A DNA stretch of 64,000 nucleotides, from NCBI GenBank assembly GCA_030146915.1, contig JASLAT010000010.1, forward strand, positions 7,217 through 71,216. The letters are read 5' to 3'. Positions 18,244 to 26,173 of the stretch are shown here, piece after piece. Made by a program: the position numbers and the translations under genes. Under the pieces are notes generated by a model that saw only the letters and a list, made by a program, of their open reading frames with translations, was not told the origin of the DNA and searched no databases. The stretch is from Tissierellales bacterium. GTDB taxonomy: Bacteria; Bacillota; Clostridia; Tissierellales; Tissierellaceae. Within the stretch, counting starts at the first letter, position 1. Each line of letters begins with the position of its first letter.

Positions 18244-19335
18244 ATGAAATTAGGAATAGTTGGATTACCAAATGTAGGTAAAAGTACATTATTTAATGCT
18301 ATAACACAAGCTGGTGCTGAATCGGCAAACTATCCATTCTGTACAATAGAACCAAACGTTGGGGTGGTAAGTGTACCAGATGAAAGACTAGATAAGTTAG
18401 CTAAGGCTTATAATTCAGAAAAAACCCTACCTGCTGCTATAGAGTTCTATGATATAGCTGGTCTTGTTGAAGGAGCAAGTGAAGGTGAGGGACTTGGTAA
18501 TAAATTCTTAGCCCATATAAGAGAAGTTCAAGCAATAGTTCATGTTGTAAGAGCTTTTGAAGATCCTGATATCGTACATGTTGATGGGGATATTAATCCT
18601 GTTCGTGATATCGAAATTATTAATATGGAGCTTATGCTTTCAGACATTGAAGTTTTAAACAGAAGATTAGAAAGATCTAAAAGAGCAGCAAAAGGTGATA
18701 AGAAAAAATTACAAGAAGTTGAACTTATAGAAAAAGTTTTAGAAACTTTAGAAAATGGAAAATCTGCTAGAACTTTAGATTTTAGCGAAGAAGAAGAAAA
18801 AATTGTTAAAGAGTTTAACCTACTTAGCTCGAAACCTATTATCTATGTTGCCAATGTTTCTGAAGAAGATGTGGCTGAAGAGGATAATGAATTTGTAGAG
18901 GCTATTAGGGAATTTGCTAAAACTGAAGATGCAGAAGTAGTAACTATATCTGCACAAATAGAGGCAGAGATATCACAACTTGACGAAGAAGAAAAAATGG
19001 AGTTTTTAAGTGATTTAGGCCTTAAACAATCTGGACTTGATAAACTTATAAAAGCAAGTTATAAGCTTTTAGGATTAATGAGTTTCTTTACAGTTGGTCC
19101 TAAAGAAGCTAGAGCTTGGACTATTTCAGAGGGTACTTTAGCACCTCAAGCTGCAGGAGTTATCCATACTGATATGGAAAGAGGATTTATAAGATCTGAA
19201 ACTGTATCTTATGAAGATCTTATGAGCTGTGATGGAGATATAAACAAGGCAAAAGAAAAAGGACTTGTTCGTATAGAAGGTAAGGATTACCTTATGAAAG
19301 ATGGAGACGTTTGTCTATTTAGATTTAATGTATAA
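18244..19335 (+). CDS. ychF: Redox-regulated ATPase YchF
   Basis: A 363-residue Obg-family P-loop protein of normal length. The P-loop GLPNVGKST lies at 7-15, followed by the DIAGLVEGASEGEGLGNKFL switch II region. In place of the GTP-specifying NKxD there is NVSE in YVANVSEED, which marks the ATP-specific YchF branch. The C-terminal TGS domain ends in YLMKDGDVCLFRFNV. YchF binds ribosomes and takes part in stress and translation control. It is monocistronic, with AAGAAAGGA before the ATG and a terminator at 19351. Confidence 0.96.
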   Translation: MKLGIVGLPNVGKSTLFNAITQAGAESANYPFCTIEPNVGVVSVPDERLDKLAKAYNSEKTLPAAIEFYDIAGLVEGASEGEGLGNKFLAHIREVQAIVHVVRAFEDPDIVHVDGDINPVRDIEIINMELMLSDIEVLNRRLERSKRAAKGDKKKLQEVELIEKVLETLENGKSARTLDFSEEEEKIVKEFNLLSSKPIIYVANVSEEDVAEEDNEFVEAIREFAKTEDAEVVTISAQIEAEISQLDEEEKMEFLSDLGLKQSGLDKLIKASYKLLGLMSFFTVGPKEARAWTISEGTLAPQAAGVIHTDMERGFIRSETVSYEDLMSCDGDINKAKEKGLVRIEGKDYLMKDGDVCLFRFNV

Positions 19336-19350
19336 TTAATATTTAATTTT

Positions 19351-19380
19351 AACCATATGCTAGCCATATGGTTTTTTTAT
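19351..19380 (+). terminator. Terminator of ychF
   Basis: Stem AACCATATG/CATATGGTT with loop CTAGC, then a run of seven T. Confidence 0.85.
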
Positions 19381-19458
19381 TTCTTATTTTGAGTTTTTTA
19401 AACAATTTAGGATATAGGTATTATAAGAGACTTTGTATTTAAAATAAGAGGTGATTAA

Positions 19459-19995
19459 ATGAGAAAGGCAAACGTAGCAAGGTGGTTATCACTTATAATA
19501 GGTATACTATTTATAATAAGTGGAATTATTAACTTTTTAAATCCTGTATTAACTACCGTATCCCTAGTTCAGTTTATAGCAATAATGCTAATGGCAACAG
19601 GGTTATTAAGAGTGATTAGATTTTTTAGTAATGATTTGTTTAGAGTAGGTTCATTCCTTATGGCAGGTATATTAGACCTTATTTTAGGTTTTTTAATGAT
19701 TAAAAATATGACTGTATCTGTACTTACCTTTACGGTTTTAGTAGGATTCTGGGTTCTAGGTAATGGTATTGCAGAAATTGCAAGTTCCATAGACCTAAAA
19801 ATGATAGGACTTAGCAGATGGTGGTTAGGATTAATATCAGGAATCATTGGTGTAGTATTTGGGTTTTTCCTAATTACCAATCAAGGATTATCCACAATAT
19901 ATATATCTACTATGTTCTCTGTATTTGTTATAATTTTAGGAGTAAACTTCATATCTACATTTATGGCATTAACAAAATTAAAAAGAAAATATTAA
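19459..19995 (+). CDS. HdeD-like DUF308 membrane protein
   Basis: A 178-residue protein made almost entirely of six hydrophobic helices in paired repeats with the small-residue motifs of the DUF308/HdeD family (ISGIINFLNP, LGFLMIKN, GFFLITNQG). HdeD has been linked to acid resistance in E. coli; the role in Firmicutes is unknown. It starts with AGAGGTGAT before the ATG. No clear hairpin separates it from the following small HTH gene. Confidence 0.75.
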   Translation: MRKANVARWLSLIIGILFIISGIINFLNPVLTTVSLVQFIAIMLMATGLLRVIRFFSNDLFRVGSFLMAGILDLILGFLMIKNMTVSVLTFTVLVGFWVLGNGIAEIASSIDLKMIGLSRWWLGLISGIIGVVFGFFLITNQGLSTIYISTMFSVFVIILGVNFISTFMALTKLKRKY

Positions 19996-20068
19996 TTACT
20001 ATTTAATTTTAAGCCCATAACTGATATAATCAGCTTGATATTACCATTATTAAGTGGGAGGAATTTAA

Positions 20069-20353
20069 GTGATAAATATTACACAAGAAGATTATATTGG
20101 ACTAGGTTCTTTTATAAAAGAAAGAAGGAAAGTCTTAGGTATGTGTAGACGTGAATTTTCTAAAAAAATGCAGGTTCCTATCAATACTATAGACAGATGG
20201 GAAAAAGAAGACTTGGATAATATTGGACTTAAAGAAATCAAACAACTTGGAAAAATATTGAATTATTATCCTCTAATCTTTATAAATGGCTTACCTGAAG
20301 AAGCTTATTTAGATTGGGATAATTTTATAAAACAAGAGTTTATAAAATGTTAG
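20069..20353 (+). CDS. Small helix-turn-helix protein, XRE type
   Basis: A 94-residue protein. Residues 12-50 form an XRE/Cro-type HTH (LGSFIKERRKVLGMCRREF, then VPINTIDRWEKED), followed by about 40 residues that do not match a known domain. The GTG start at 20069 has GGGAGG 7 nt upstream. It is bounded downstream by a strong terminator. The target is unknown; with no toxin gene beside it, an antitoxin role is not supported. Confidence 0.75.
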   Translation: MINITQEDYIGLGSFIKERRKVLGMCRREFSKKMQVPINTIDRWEKEDLDNIGLKEIKQLGKILNYYPLIFINGLPEEAYLDWDNFIKQEFIKC

Positions 20354-20355
20354 TA

Positions 20356-20382
20356 AGGGACCATCTCAGATGGTCCTTTTTA
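20356..20382 (+). terminator. Terminator of the XRE gene
   Basis: Stem GGACCATC/GATGGTCC with loop TCA at 20358-20376, followed by TTTTT. Confidence 0.85.
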
Positions 20383-20450
20383 ATGTGCATTAATTTATAA
20401 AATAGTAGGCCGTTATCTACTATGCTATAATAATAAAAAGGAGGTATTTT

Positions 20451-21161
20451 ATGTCTAGAGAAAGAGCTAATATTAGAATGGATAAAGATATATTCGATTT
20501 TTTTGATAATATGGCAGAGGAAGAGGGAATATCTAGATCTGAAGCCATGGTTATAGCTTTAAAGGAATATAAAACTAAAGTTGAAGAGGAACAAATACTT
20601 ACAGACACTTTAAATAGATTAAATAAAATGGATCGTGAAATCAAAACTAAAGACTCAGATAAAATTAAAGAGCTTTTAAGTAAGTTATCAAAAGATAAAA
20701 ATACTTGCAATAAGAAGAACTCAATAAAAGTTTTAGAAGAAGACTTGTCAAATCTTAATCTACTTTTAAATATTTTACCTGAAGAAGACACAAAAGAAGC
20801 AAATACCTTATTAGATGGATTCGATAATATTACTAAAGAGGATTTAAACCTAGCTAAAGAGCTTACGGATAGTTTAGATAAATATAATGAATTTTTACAA
20901 AGTTTATCTACTCCAATAGAAATAATTAATAAAAATTTTAAATACCATAATGAATCCCTAGCAAGGCTAACTATAACTGCCGAATCTATTATAGAACATA
21001 TGGGATTAAGAGGTAGGTTTATAGACCCCCACGGACTTAGGTTTATACATGAGGGAAGAAAGTTTAGAAACTTTAATAATAGGGATAAAAGAAAACAAGA
21101 AATGAAGGAAGAAATAAAACAAGAGTTAAAAGAAGAGCTTTTAAAAGAACTTAAAAAGTAA
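20451..21161 (+). CDS. Ribbon-helix-helix protein with coiled-coil-like body and charged tail
   Basis: A 236-residue protein of unknown function. The first 45 residues look like a CopG/Arc ribbon-helix-helix unit: a short strand (RANIRMDKD) and two helices with the turn EEGISRSEA. Residues 50-190 are helical and highly charged. Near the C-terminus is a basic segment (RFIHEGRKFRNFNNRDKRK), then an amphipathic Lys/Glu tail, MKEEIKQELKEELLKELKK. The next gene ends in a very similar tail. GGAGG precedes the ATG. A DNA-binding scaffold is plausible but not shown. Confidence 0.7.
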   Translation: MSRERANIRMDKDIFDFFDNMAEEEGISRSEAMVIALKEYKTKVEEEQILTDTLNRLNKMDREIKTKDSDKIKELLSKLSKDKNTCNKKNSIKVLEEDLSNLNLLLNILPEEDTKEANTLLDGFDNITKEDLNLAKELTDSLDKYNEFLQSLSTPIEIINKNFKYHNESLARLTITAESIIEHMGLRGRFIDPHGLRFIHEGRKFRNFNNRDKRKQEMKEEIKQELKEELLKELKK

Positions 21162-21190
21162 TGTCGCCTAAATGTGGCGACATTTTTCTT
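21160..21190 (+). terminator. Terminator of the ribbon-helix-helix gene
   Basis: Stem AATGTCGCC/GGCGACATT (21160-21168 and 21176-21184), loop TAAATGT, then T-rich sequence. Confidence 0.8.
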
Positions 21191-21259
21191 GCATTTTTAT
21201 TCTGCTGTGTTAGAATTATAAGTAGATAGTTAATTAGTTTATAGAAAGGAGTTTTAAAT

Positions 21260-21544
21260 ATGAGATGCAATAATAGAATGTCTAGAAGAAATGGAAACGG
21301 TTTTTCTAAAGGCTTTGGTCAGGGTAGATCTAGAGGAAATTATGGAAGGTGTACAGATAAAAGAGACTTCCCTTGCAGAAAAATGCATAGAGGTGTAGGT
21401 TTTTTAGAAGAAGAATTGGAAACTATGGACAACAGAAGGCCTTACTGCAGAAGATTTAATGAAGAACTACTAGATGAAGATCAATACCTTGCTCTTAGAG
21501 AAGAACTAAAAGAAGAGATAAAAAAAGAACTTAAGGAAATGTAA
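21260..21544 (+). CDS. Small basic Arg/Gly-rich protein with charged C-terminal tail
   Basis: I do not recognise this 94-residue protein. Residues 1-45 are rich in Arg, Gly and Asn (SRRNGNGFSKGFGQGRSRGN) with four Cys spread over the protein, a composition seen in RNA-binding or disordered proteins. Residues 48-94 turn acidic and end in the amphipathic tail REELKEEIKKELKEM. That tail matches the tail of the preceding ribbon-helix-helix protein, suggesting a shared helix-helix contact. AAAGGAG lies before the ATG, and it has its own transcription unit between two terminators. Confidence 0.65.
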   Translation: MRCNNRMSRRNGNGFSKGFGQGRSRGNYGRCTDKRDFPCRKMHRGVGFLEEELETMDNRRPYCRRFNEELLDEDQYLALREELKEEIKKELKEM

Positions 21545-21612
21545 GATTACTGGCATAATCAATCCTTAAGCTCCAAGCATATATATTATAGTATATTTTT
21601 ATATTAAAGGTC

Positions 21613-21655
21613 AAAAAAAAACTCCAGTTAAAAATTTTAACTGGAGTTTTTATTT
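21613..21655. terminator. Bidirectional terminator
   Basis: Long stem ACTCCAGTTAAAA/TTTTAACTGGAGT flanked by an A run and a T run, between the convergent RG-rich gene and the MATE gene. Confidence 0.88.
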
Positions 21656-21669
21656 ATAATTAATGGTTT

Positions 21670-23049
21670 TTAGCCTATATCCTCAACTACATTTTTTATC
21701 CAACGTCCTGATCTTAATCTTGAAACTTCAAACCATATCTTAACTAGCTCCTCCGCTGCTATTATAAAGTAAACTTTCTCTAGAGGTAATTTAAAGTAAC
21801 TAGCCGCTATATATCCAAACGGTATAGCATAAAGCCAAACTGTGCCCAATTGAACTAACATAGAATAAAGAGTATCTCCTCCTCCACGAAATACACCAAC
21901 TATCATTAAAACATTAAAGAATCTTAATGGCGCAAAAATTGCCATGATTTTTAAAACATTTATGGTCATTTTCGTAGTTTCTGCATCTATTTTAAAGATT
22001 CCAACTATGGCAGGGTTACTTATCCAAAGAAGCCCTCCTGTAATAAGTCCTACTATTGGAGCTAAAATACCAAGCTTTTTAGCATATTGCTTTGCCATTG
22101 ACTCATCTCCAGCTCCTATTTGATTACCAACAAGTATTGATGCTGCAGTCGCTAGACCTATAGCTAAGACCATAAACATATTGTTTATAGTTGTAGCTAT
22201 TTGCATACTAGCTACCTGCTTTATACCAATTTTAGCATAAATTATAGAATAAGCTGTTAAACCTAAGGCCCAAAGTATCTCATTTAATATAACGGAAAAA
22301 GATGTTTTAAAATATCTTTTTACAAATAAAAAATCAAAATCTAATAGCTTTTTAAGTTTTTTAGGTACAATATCCGTTACTAAATAAGAACTAACTAAAA
22401 CAAATCCCATTTCAAAAAACCTAGCTATCGACGTTGCTATTGCAGCACCCTTTACTCCTAGAGTAGGAGCGCCTAAATTACCAAATATTAAAACCCAGTT
22501 TAAAAAAGCATTTATAACAATTCCTAATAAACTCCCATACATAGGAGGTCTAGCAATTCCTATAGACCTAATTACAGTAGAATACACTTGGGTTATAGCT
22601 GTCATTATAAAGGTTGTTGAAATCACTAAAAGATAGTCTACTCCTAAAGAAATAACCTCTTTATCATCTAAAAATATTTTCATAATCTTATCTGGGAAAA
22701 TTAAACTTGGTACTGTAAATATCAAGGCTACTAGTAGACTTAATATTAAACCTAGCCCAACCATCCTTCCAATATTTTCCCTATCCTTTCTACCCCAAAA
22801 CTGAGATATAAATATACTCATCCCTGCTGTAATACCAGCTATGGTTAAGGTAAATATAAAAAAGTACTGATTTACTAATCCTGTAGCTGCTATTGCCTTT
22901 TCCCCTAATTCACCTATCATTAGATTATCTATCATATTAAGGGATGAACTTATAAGGTTCTGTAAGGTTATAGGTATTATTAAACTTATAATAGATTTAA
23001 AAAAACTTTTGTTTGTTAACTTATTATTTGTTATTTTAGTATTAGTCAT
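21670..23049 (-). CDS. MATE-family efflux transporter
   Basis: A 459-residue membrane protein with 12 expected helices in two MatE repeats. The first has PITLQNLISSSLNMIDNLMIG with the usual Asp pair, and the second opens near residue 240 with SFSVILNEILWALG. Typical cation-coupled drug or metabolite exporters of the NorM/DinF kind have this length and order. The substrate is unknown. AGAGGTGG precedes the ATG. It follows a terminator that closes the TlpA-like gene, so it is probably transcribed alone. Confidence 0.88.
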   Translation of the reverse strand: MTNTKITNNKLTNKSFFKSIISLIIPITLQNLISSSLNMIDNLMIGELGEKAIAATGLVNQYFFIFTLTIAGITAGMSIFISQFWGRKDRENIGRMVGLGLILSLLVALIFTVPSLIFPDKIMKIFLDDKEVISLGVDYLLVISTTFIMTAITQVYSTVIRSIGIARPPMYGSLLGIVINAFLNWVLIFGNLGAPTLGVKGAAIATSIARFFEMGFVLVSSYLVTDIVPKKLKKLLDFDFLFVKRYFKTSFSVILNEILWALGLTAYSIIYAKIGIKQVASMQIATTINNMFMVLAIGLATAASILVGNQIGAGDESMAKQYAKKLGILAPIVGLITGGLLWISNPAIVGIFKIDAETTKMTINVLKIMAIFAPLRFFNVLMIVGVFRGGGDTLYSMLVQLGTVWLYAIPFGYIAASYFKLPLEKVYFIIAAEELVKIWFEVSRLRSGRWIKNVVEDIG

Positions 23050-23084
23050 TTAACCACCTCTCTTTAAATTATTTCATCACAATA

Positions 23085-23124
23085 AAAAAAGCACATGGGT
23101 AATAGTGCTGCCCATCTGCCTTTT
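23085..23124 (-). terminator. Terminator of the TlpA-like gene
   Basis: Imperfect stem (GGCAGATGGG pairing with CCCATGTGCT on the minus strand, one mismatch), followed by a run of seven U. Confidence 0.65.
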
Positions 23125-23137
23125 TATATATTCAAAT

Positions 23138-23692
23138 TTACTTTCTAGCCTCTTCTAGTAAAGAGGACATATAATTATAATCCATTTTTTTATTTATCTT
23201 TTTATATAATTTTCCTTCTTTATCTATAACATAGGTCATAGGTAACTTACCAATAGGATAAAGTAACCCAATCTCTCCAGTCTTATCTAAAAGAACTTTC
23301 ATTTCCAAATCTTCCTGTCCTATAAACTTTTCTACAACTTCTATATCTTCTCTTACATTTACAGCCAGAACAGTTAAATCATCGTTTTCCCTATCTAGCC
23401 TTTCTAAATCCTTCATTTCATCTGCTGTATCTTCAGAAAAACTAGTCCAGAAATTTATAAAAACTATCTGATCTTCATAATCTGACAGAGTCACTTTTTC
23501 TCCCTTAATATCCATTAAGCTAAAGTCCTTTGCCCTGTCTCCCTCTTTAACACTTATATCTAAATCCATCCCTCTTGCTTCTTCTCTTGTTATATCATCA
23601 GTAATGCTTACTGATTCTTTATCTAAAATAAAGAAAAGTATTACAGAAAAGATAGCTATGGTTAGGATTAAAATTCTAGTTTTATTATTCAT
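23138..23692 (-). CDS. TlpA/ResA-like membrane-anchored thioredoxin-fold protein lacking the redox cysteines
   Basis: A 184-residue protein with one N-terminal membrane anchor (5-23) and an AhpC/TSA-Redoxin-like extracytoplasmic domain. The fold is recognisable from DFSLMDIKGEKVTLSDYEDQ, FINFWTSF, and the cis-proline region KLPMTYVID (Pro151). The normal WCxxC is absent: the aligned positions are Ser86 and Thr89 (FWTSFSEDTADEM). The protein contains no cysteine at all, so it cannot act as a thiol oxidoreductase. I chose the ATG at 23690-23692 because AAGGAG lies 7 nt before it; the 36-residue upstream extension has no such support. Confidence 0.82.
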   Translation of the reverse strand: MNNKTRILILTIAIFSVILFFILDKESVSITDDITREEARGMDLDISVKEGDRAKDFSLMDIKGEKVTLSDYEDQIVFINFWTSFSEDTADEMKDLERLDRENDDLTVLAVNVREDIEVVEKFIGQEDLEMKVLLDKTGEIGLLYPIGKLPMTYVIDKEGKLYKKINKKMDYNYMSSLLEEARK

Positions 23693-23896
23693 AAATATCT
23701 CCTTACTATATACAAATATATTAGAAGGTGAAAAGCTTACTATAACATTATATAGGATTTTATTAGAATGTCTAGTAATATATAAACTTATCTCTAACAT
23801 TTTAAACTAACGACCAATTATATTATATACAAAAAAACAGAAAAAATCTAACTAAATAAATATACCCTTTTTTCTCATTCTAAACAAATTATTTCA

Positions 23897-23925
23897 TTGT
23901 TTCTTTGTTATTTTTATGATAATAT
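23897..23925 (+). promoter_or_regulatory. Candidate promoter of the AraC-type gene
   Basis: TTGTTT at 23897-23902, a 17-nt spacer and TAATAT at 23920-23925 fit a sigma-A promoter. The Fur-box-like palindrome starts 15 nt downstream, where a bound repressor would block transcription. Confidence 0.45.
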
Positions 23926-23940
23926 TTAAATTAAGATAGT

Positions 23941-23959
23941 GATAATGATTATCATTATT
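23941..23959. promoter_or_regulatory. Fur box upstream of the AraC-type regulator
   Basis: GATAATGATTATCATTATT matches 17 of 19 positions of the classical Fur consensus (GATAATGATAATCATTATC). It lies just before the Shine-Dalgarno of the araC-like gene, so that gene is probably repressed when iron is plentiful. A second such box is at 28704. Confidence 0.8.
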
Positions 23960-23976
23960 ATAAAGGAGGGAGAAAT

Positions 23977-24642
23977 ATGCTAGTTTTAGAAAGAAAATTT
24001 CTAGAAAGCTTTGATAAGGAAGATAAAGTACAGTCTAAAAAATACTTAGAAGAACTTATAGAGAGTTTAACTAAAGATTATAAGGCTGAAAACATAAGAA
24101 TTAGGTACTTAAAAAATTATTTAATATGGTTAAATGCTATTATGTTTGAAAAAACCTATTTAAAACCTAGTTGCAAAAAAAGACTATTAAAAAGTAAAAA
24201 TAGCTTTTTTAAGATAATAGAATCAAAAAAAACATTTTCTGATCTATTCAACTTATCTTTGGATATGCTTAATTTTTATTTCGATAGTATAGGAAAACGA
24301 TGTAAGATGATGAATCCTATAGTTAATAATGCGATTTTATACATAGATGATAACTTAGACCAAGACTTATCTTTAGAAAATTTATCAAAACATCTAAATG
24401 TAAGCTCTAGTTATCTATCACTTTTATTTAATGAAACTACTGGAATTAGTTTCTCTAACTTCATAAATCTTAGAAGAATAGAAAAAGCTAAATTACTTTT
24501 AGAAACTACCGACTTAACTTTGATGGAAATAACATTAGAATGTGGATTTAACAGCCAAAGCTACTTTTGTTATGTGTTTAAAAAGAAGGAAAAAATAACA
24601 CCTACTAGTTATAGAAATCAGAATAATCTTAATATTATATAA
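23977..24642 (+). CDS. AraC-family transcriptional regulator, probably iron-responsive
   Basis: A 221-residue regulator. The C-terminal 105 residues form the two-HTH AraC domain: NAILYIDDNLDQDLSLENL, then LNVSSSYLSLLFNETTG, and the second HTH LTLMEITLECGFNSQSYF. The N-terminal half is helical and Lys-rich and resembles no sensor domain I know. A near-consensus Fur box precedes it, so it is likely made under iron limitation. It is convergent with the feo-pssA operon and may activate iron-uptake genes, as AraC regulators of siderophore systems do; this is an inference. Confidence 0.85.
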   Translation: MLVLERKFLESFDKEDKVQSKKYLEELIESLTKDYKAENIRIRYLKNYLIWLNAIMFEKTYLKPSCKKRLLKSKNSFFKIIESKKTFSDLFNLSLDMLNFYFDSIGKRCKMMNPIVNNAILYIDDNLDQDLSLENLSKHLNVSSSYLSLLFNETTGISFSNFINLRRIEKAKLLLETTDLTLMEITLECGFNSQSYFCYVFKKKEKITPTSYRNQNNLNII

Positions 24643-24680
24643 TAGACAAGGACCTAAAAAAGGTCCTTGTCTATTATATT
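24641..24680. terminator. Shared terminator of araC-like gene and feo-pssA operon
   Basis: Perfect 15-bp stem (AATAGACAAGGACCT with its complement) and a 5-A loop. One arm is made by the last codons of pssA on the minus strand and overlaps its stop codon; the other lies beyond it. It works in both directions. Confidence 0.85.
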
Positions 24681-25235
24681 TGGCTTATTAAATTTAAAAC
24701 TAGCTAACATAAGTAATGATAAGCTTATTATTAAAAAATTATTTTCCCATACAATATCAGCTCCATAGCTTAAACTTCTTCCGTAAAAAAGGTCTATTAA
24801 ATACTTAACAGCCAGTATAGCACCGGCTATAGTTATAGGTAGACCTGTTATCTTTTCTTCTTCACTCTCTATATTAAATCTAGCCAACCTAAAGGCAGCA
24901 GATCCTATGTAAAAAATACTAGCTATAATGTAACTTGATCCTAAGTTACTCTTTATTAGACTAAATCCCAGTAATATAGGAGCTATACCAAAAGAAACCA
25001 TATCTGATAACGAATCTAATTCTCTGCCAAAATCACTAGTCGCTTTAAGTTTCCTAGCAGCATATCCATCTAACTTATCAGTAAAAGCTGCTAAAATTAT
25101 ACATGTAGATGCTCTCTTTATACTTAAGAATCCTCCGTCCATTCCTATGAATATTGACATTATACCTAATATCATATTCATATAGGTCAAAGCAGAAGGT
25201 ATTAAATATAAAGGTTTAACTTTTAATCTCTCCAT
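24654..25235 (-). CDS. pssA: CDP-diacylglycerol-serine O-phosphatidyltransferase-like enzyme
   Basis: A 193-residue membrane enzyme of the CDP-alcohol phosphatidyltransferase family. The signature D-G-x2-A-R-x8-G-x3-D-x3-D is intact: Asp56, Gly57, Ala60, Arg61, Gly70, Asp74, Asp78. Several hydrophobic helices surround it. It most likely transfers phosphatidyl from CDP-diacylglycerol to serine; another alcohol acceptor is possible. It overlaps the 3' end of the flippase-like gene and is last in the operon begun by feoA, an unusual place for a phospholipid gene. The start could be three codons further upstream. Confidence 0.83.
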   Translation of the reverse strand: MERLKVKPLYLIPSALTYMNMILGIMSIFIGMDGGFLSIKRASTCIILAAFTDKLDGYAARKLKATSDFGRELDSLSDMVSFGIAPILLGFSLIKSNLGSSYIIASIFYIGSAAFRLARFNIESEEEKITGLPITIAGAILAVKYLIDLFYGRSLSYGADIVWENNFLIISLSLLMLASFKFNKPNIIDKDLF

Positions 25236-26172
25236 AAATATCATCTCTTTTCATATTTTCAAACAGTTTAATTAAACCAACTAGTATTACACTTACTATA
25301 AATTCAAACCAAAAACTAACAAACCTAAACACTAAAGCTATAGATAAAGAACTCGATATATCTATGCCTAAAGATTTCAATATAAGAGCAAGACTAGTCT
25401 CATAGCTAGCTAAACTTCCTGGTAACATAGGTATTAAACCTATAATGTAGGATGCAAAGCTTGATAAAAGAGCAAGTGCATATTTTAAATTTATCTTGAA
25501 ACCCATAGTTATAAGTTTTAGTTTTAATGGATAAATAAGCCAAATTATAAGCCCTAATATTAACTGTTTAGCTAATATTTCTTTATCTGTCCAAATTAAT
25601 TCAAAATACTTTTTATAACTTAATATATATTTATATAAGTTCTTAAATCTAGCTTTTAAACCACTAGATTTCACAATATAGAAAAACAAAAAAACTAAGA
25701 CCATTAATATAAAAGGGAATAATATAACTTCTCTTCTGTAATGAAAATTTTCCCTATAGGCAAATAAAAAGAAGGTTATAGTAAAAACTATAATAAAACT
25801 TATAAAACTCAAACTCTTCTGTAAAGCTATTAAAACTGTAGCATCTAGCCTACTTATATTATTTTCATCTCTCAGTGACTTAAAACGAACAAGTTCTCCA
25901 CCAACTTTTGCACCTGGTGTTAATGTATCAACTATATTACCTTTTACATTCATATTTAAGACTGATATAAAGTTAAGATTTAATCCCATATTCCTAGATA
26001 AATAACTCCACTGAACAGCTATTAAGTACATAGTTAACAATTGTAGTAAACATGCATATGTAAGATAAGATAACTCCATCACTCTTAAATTTTCATAAAT
26101 AGCTATATAATCTATATTTATTAAAAGAAAAATTAAAGCTACTATCAGTATTACTTTTATTATATTCTTCAT
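25216..26172 (-). CDS. Flippase-like membrane protein (LPG synthase TM domain family)
   Basis: A 318-residue protein with about eight membrane segments. The motifs GNIVDTLTPGAKVGGELVRF, ALQKSLSF and IPMLPGSLASYETSL match the lysylphosphatidylglycerol synthase transmembrane family (UPF0104), whose members move or modify lipids. There is no aminoacyltransferase domain, so it would act as a lipid flippase or scaffold. It starts 1 nt after the stop of the methyltransferase-like gene, is translated in tandem with it, and overlaps pssA. This suggests it handles a lipid made by its neighbours. Confidence 0.8.
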   Translation of the reverse strand: MKNIIKVILIVALIFLLINIDYIAIYENLRVMELSYLTYACLLQLLTMYLIAVQWSYLSRNMGLNLNFISVLNMNVKGNIVDTLTPGAKVGGELVRFKSLRDENNISRLDATVLIALQKSLSFISFIIVFTITFFLFAYRENFHYRREVILFPFILMVLVFLFFYIVKSSGLKARFKNLYKYILSYKKYFELIWTDKEILAKQLILGLIIWLIYPLKLKLITMGFKINLKYALALLSSFASYIIGLIPMLPGSLASYETSLALILKSLGIDISSSLSIALVFRFVSFWFEFIVSVILVGLIKLFENMKRDDIYGEIKS

Positions 26173-26173
26173 A

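Noticed and set aside
20420..20791. Minus-strand frame opposite the ribbon-helix-helix gene
   Set aside because: Low-complexity Ser/Leu/Ile translation without a ribosome binding site; it is the shadow of the plus-strand gene.
20069..21161. Toxin-antitoxin system formed by the HTH and ribbon-helix-helix genes
   Set aside because: Each gene has its own terminator, and no toxin-like partner is encoded beside either.
23693..23800. N-terminal extension of the TlpA-like protein
   Set aside because: The ATG at 23690-23692 has AAGGAG at ideal distance and is followed directly by a signal anchor.
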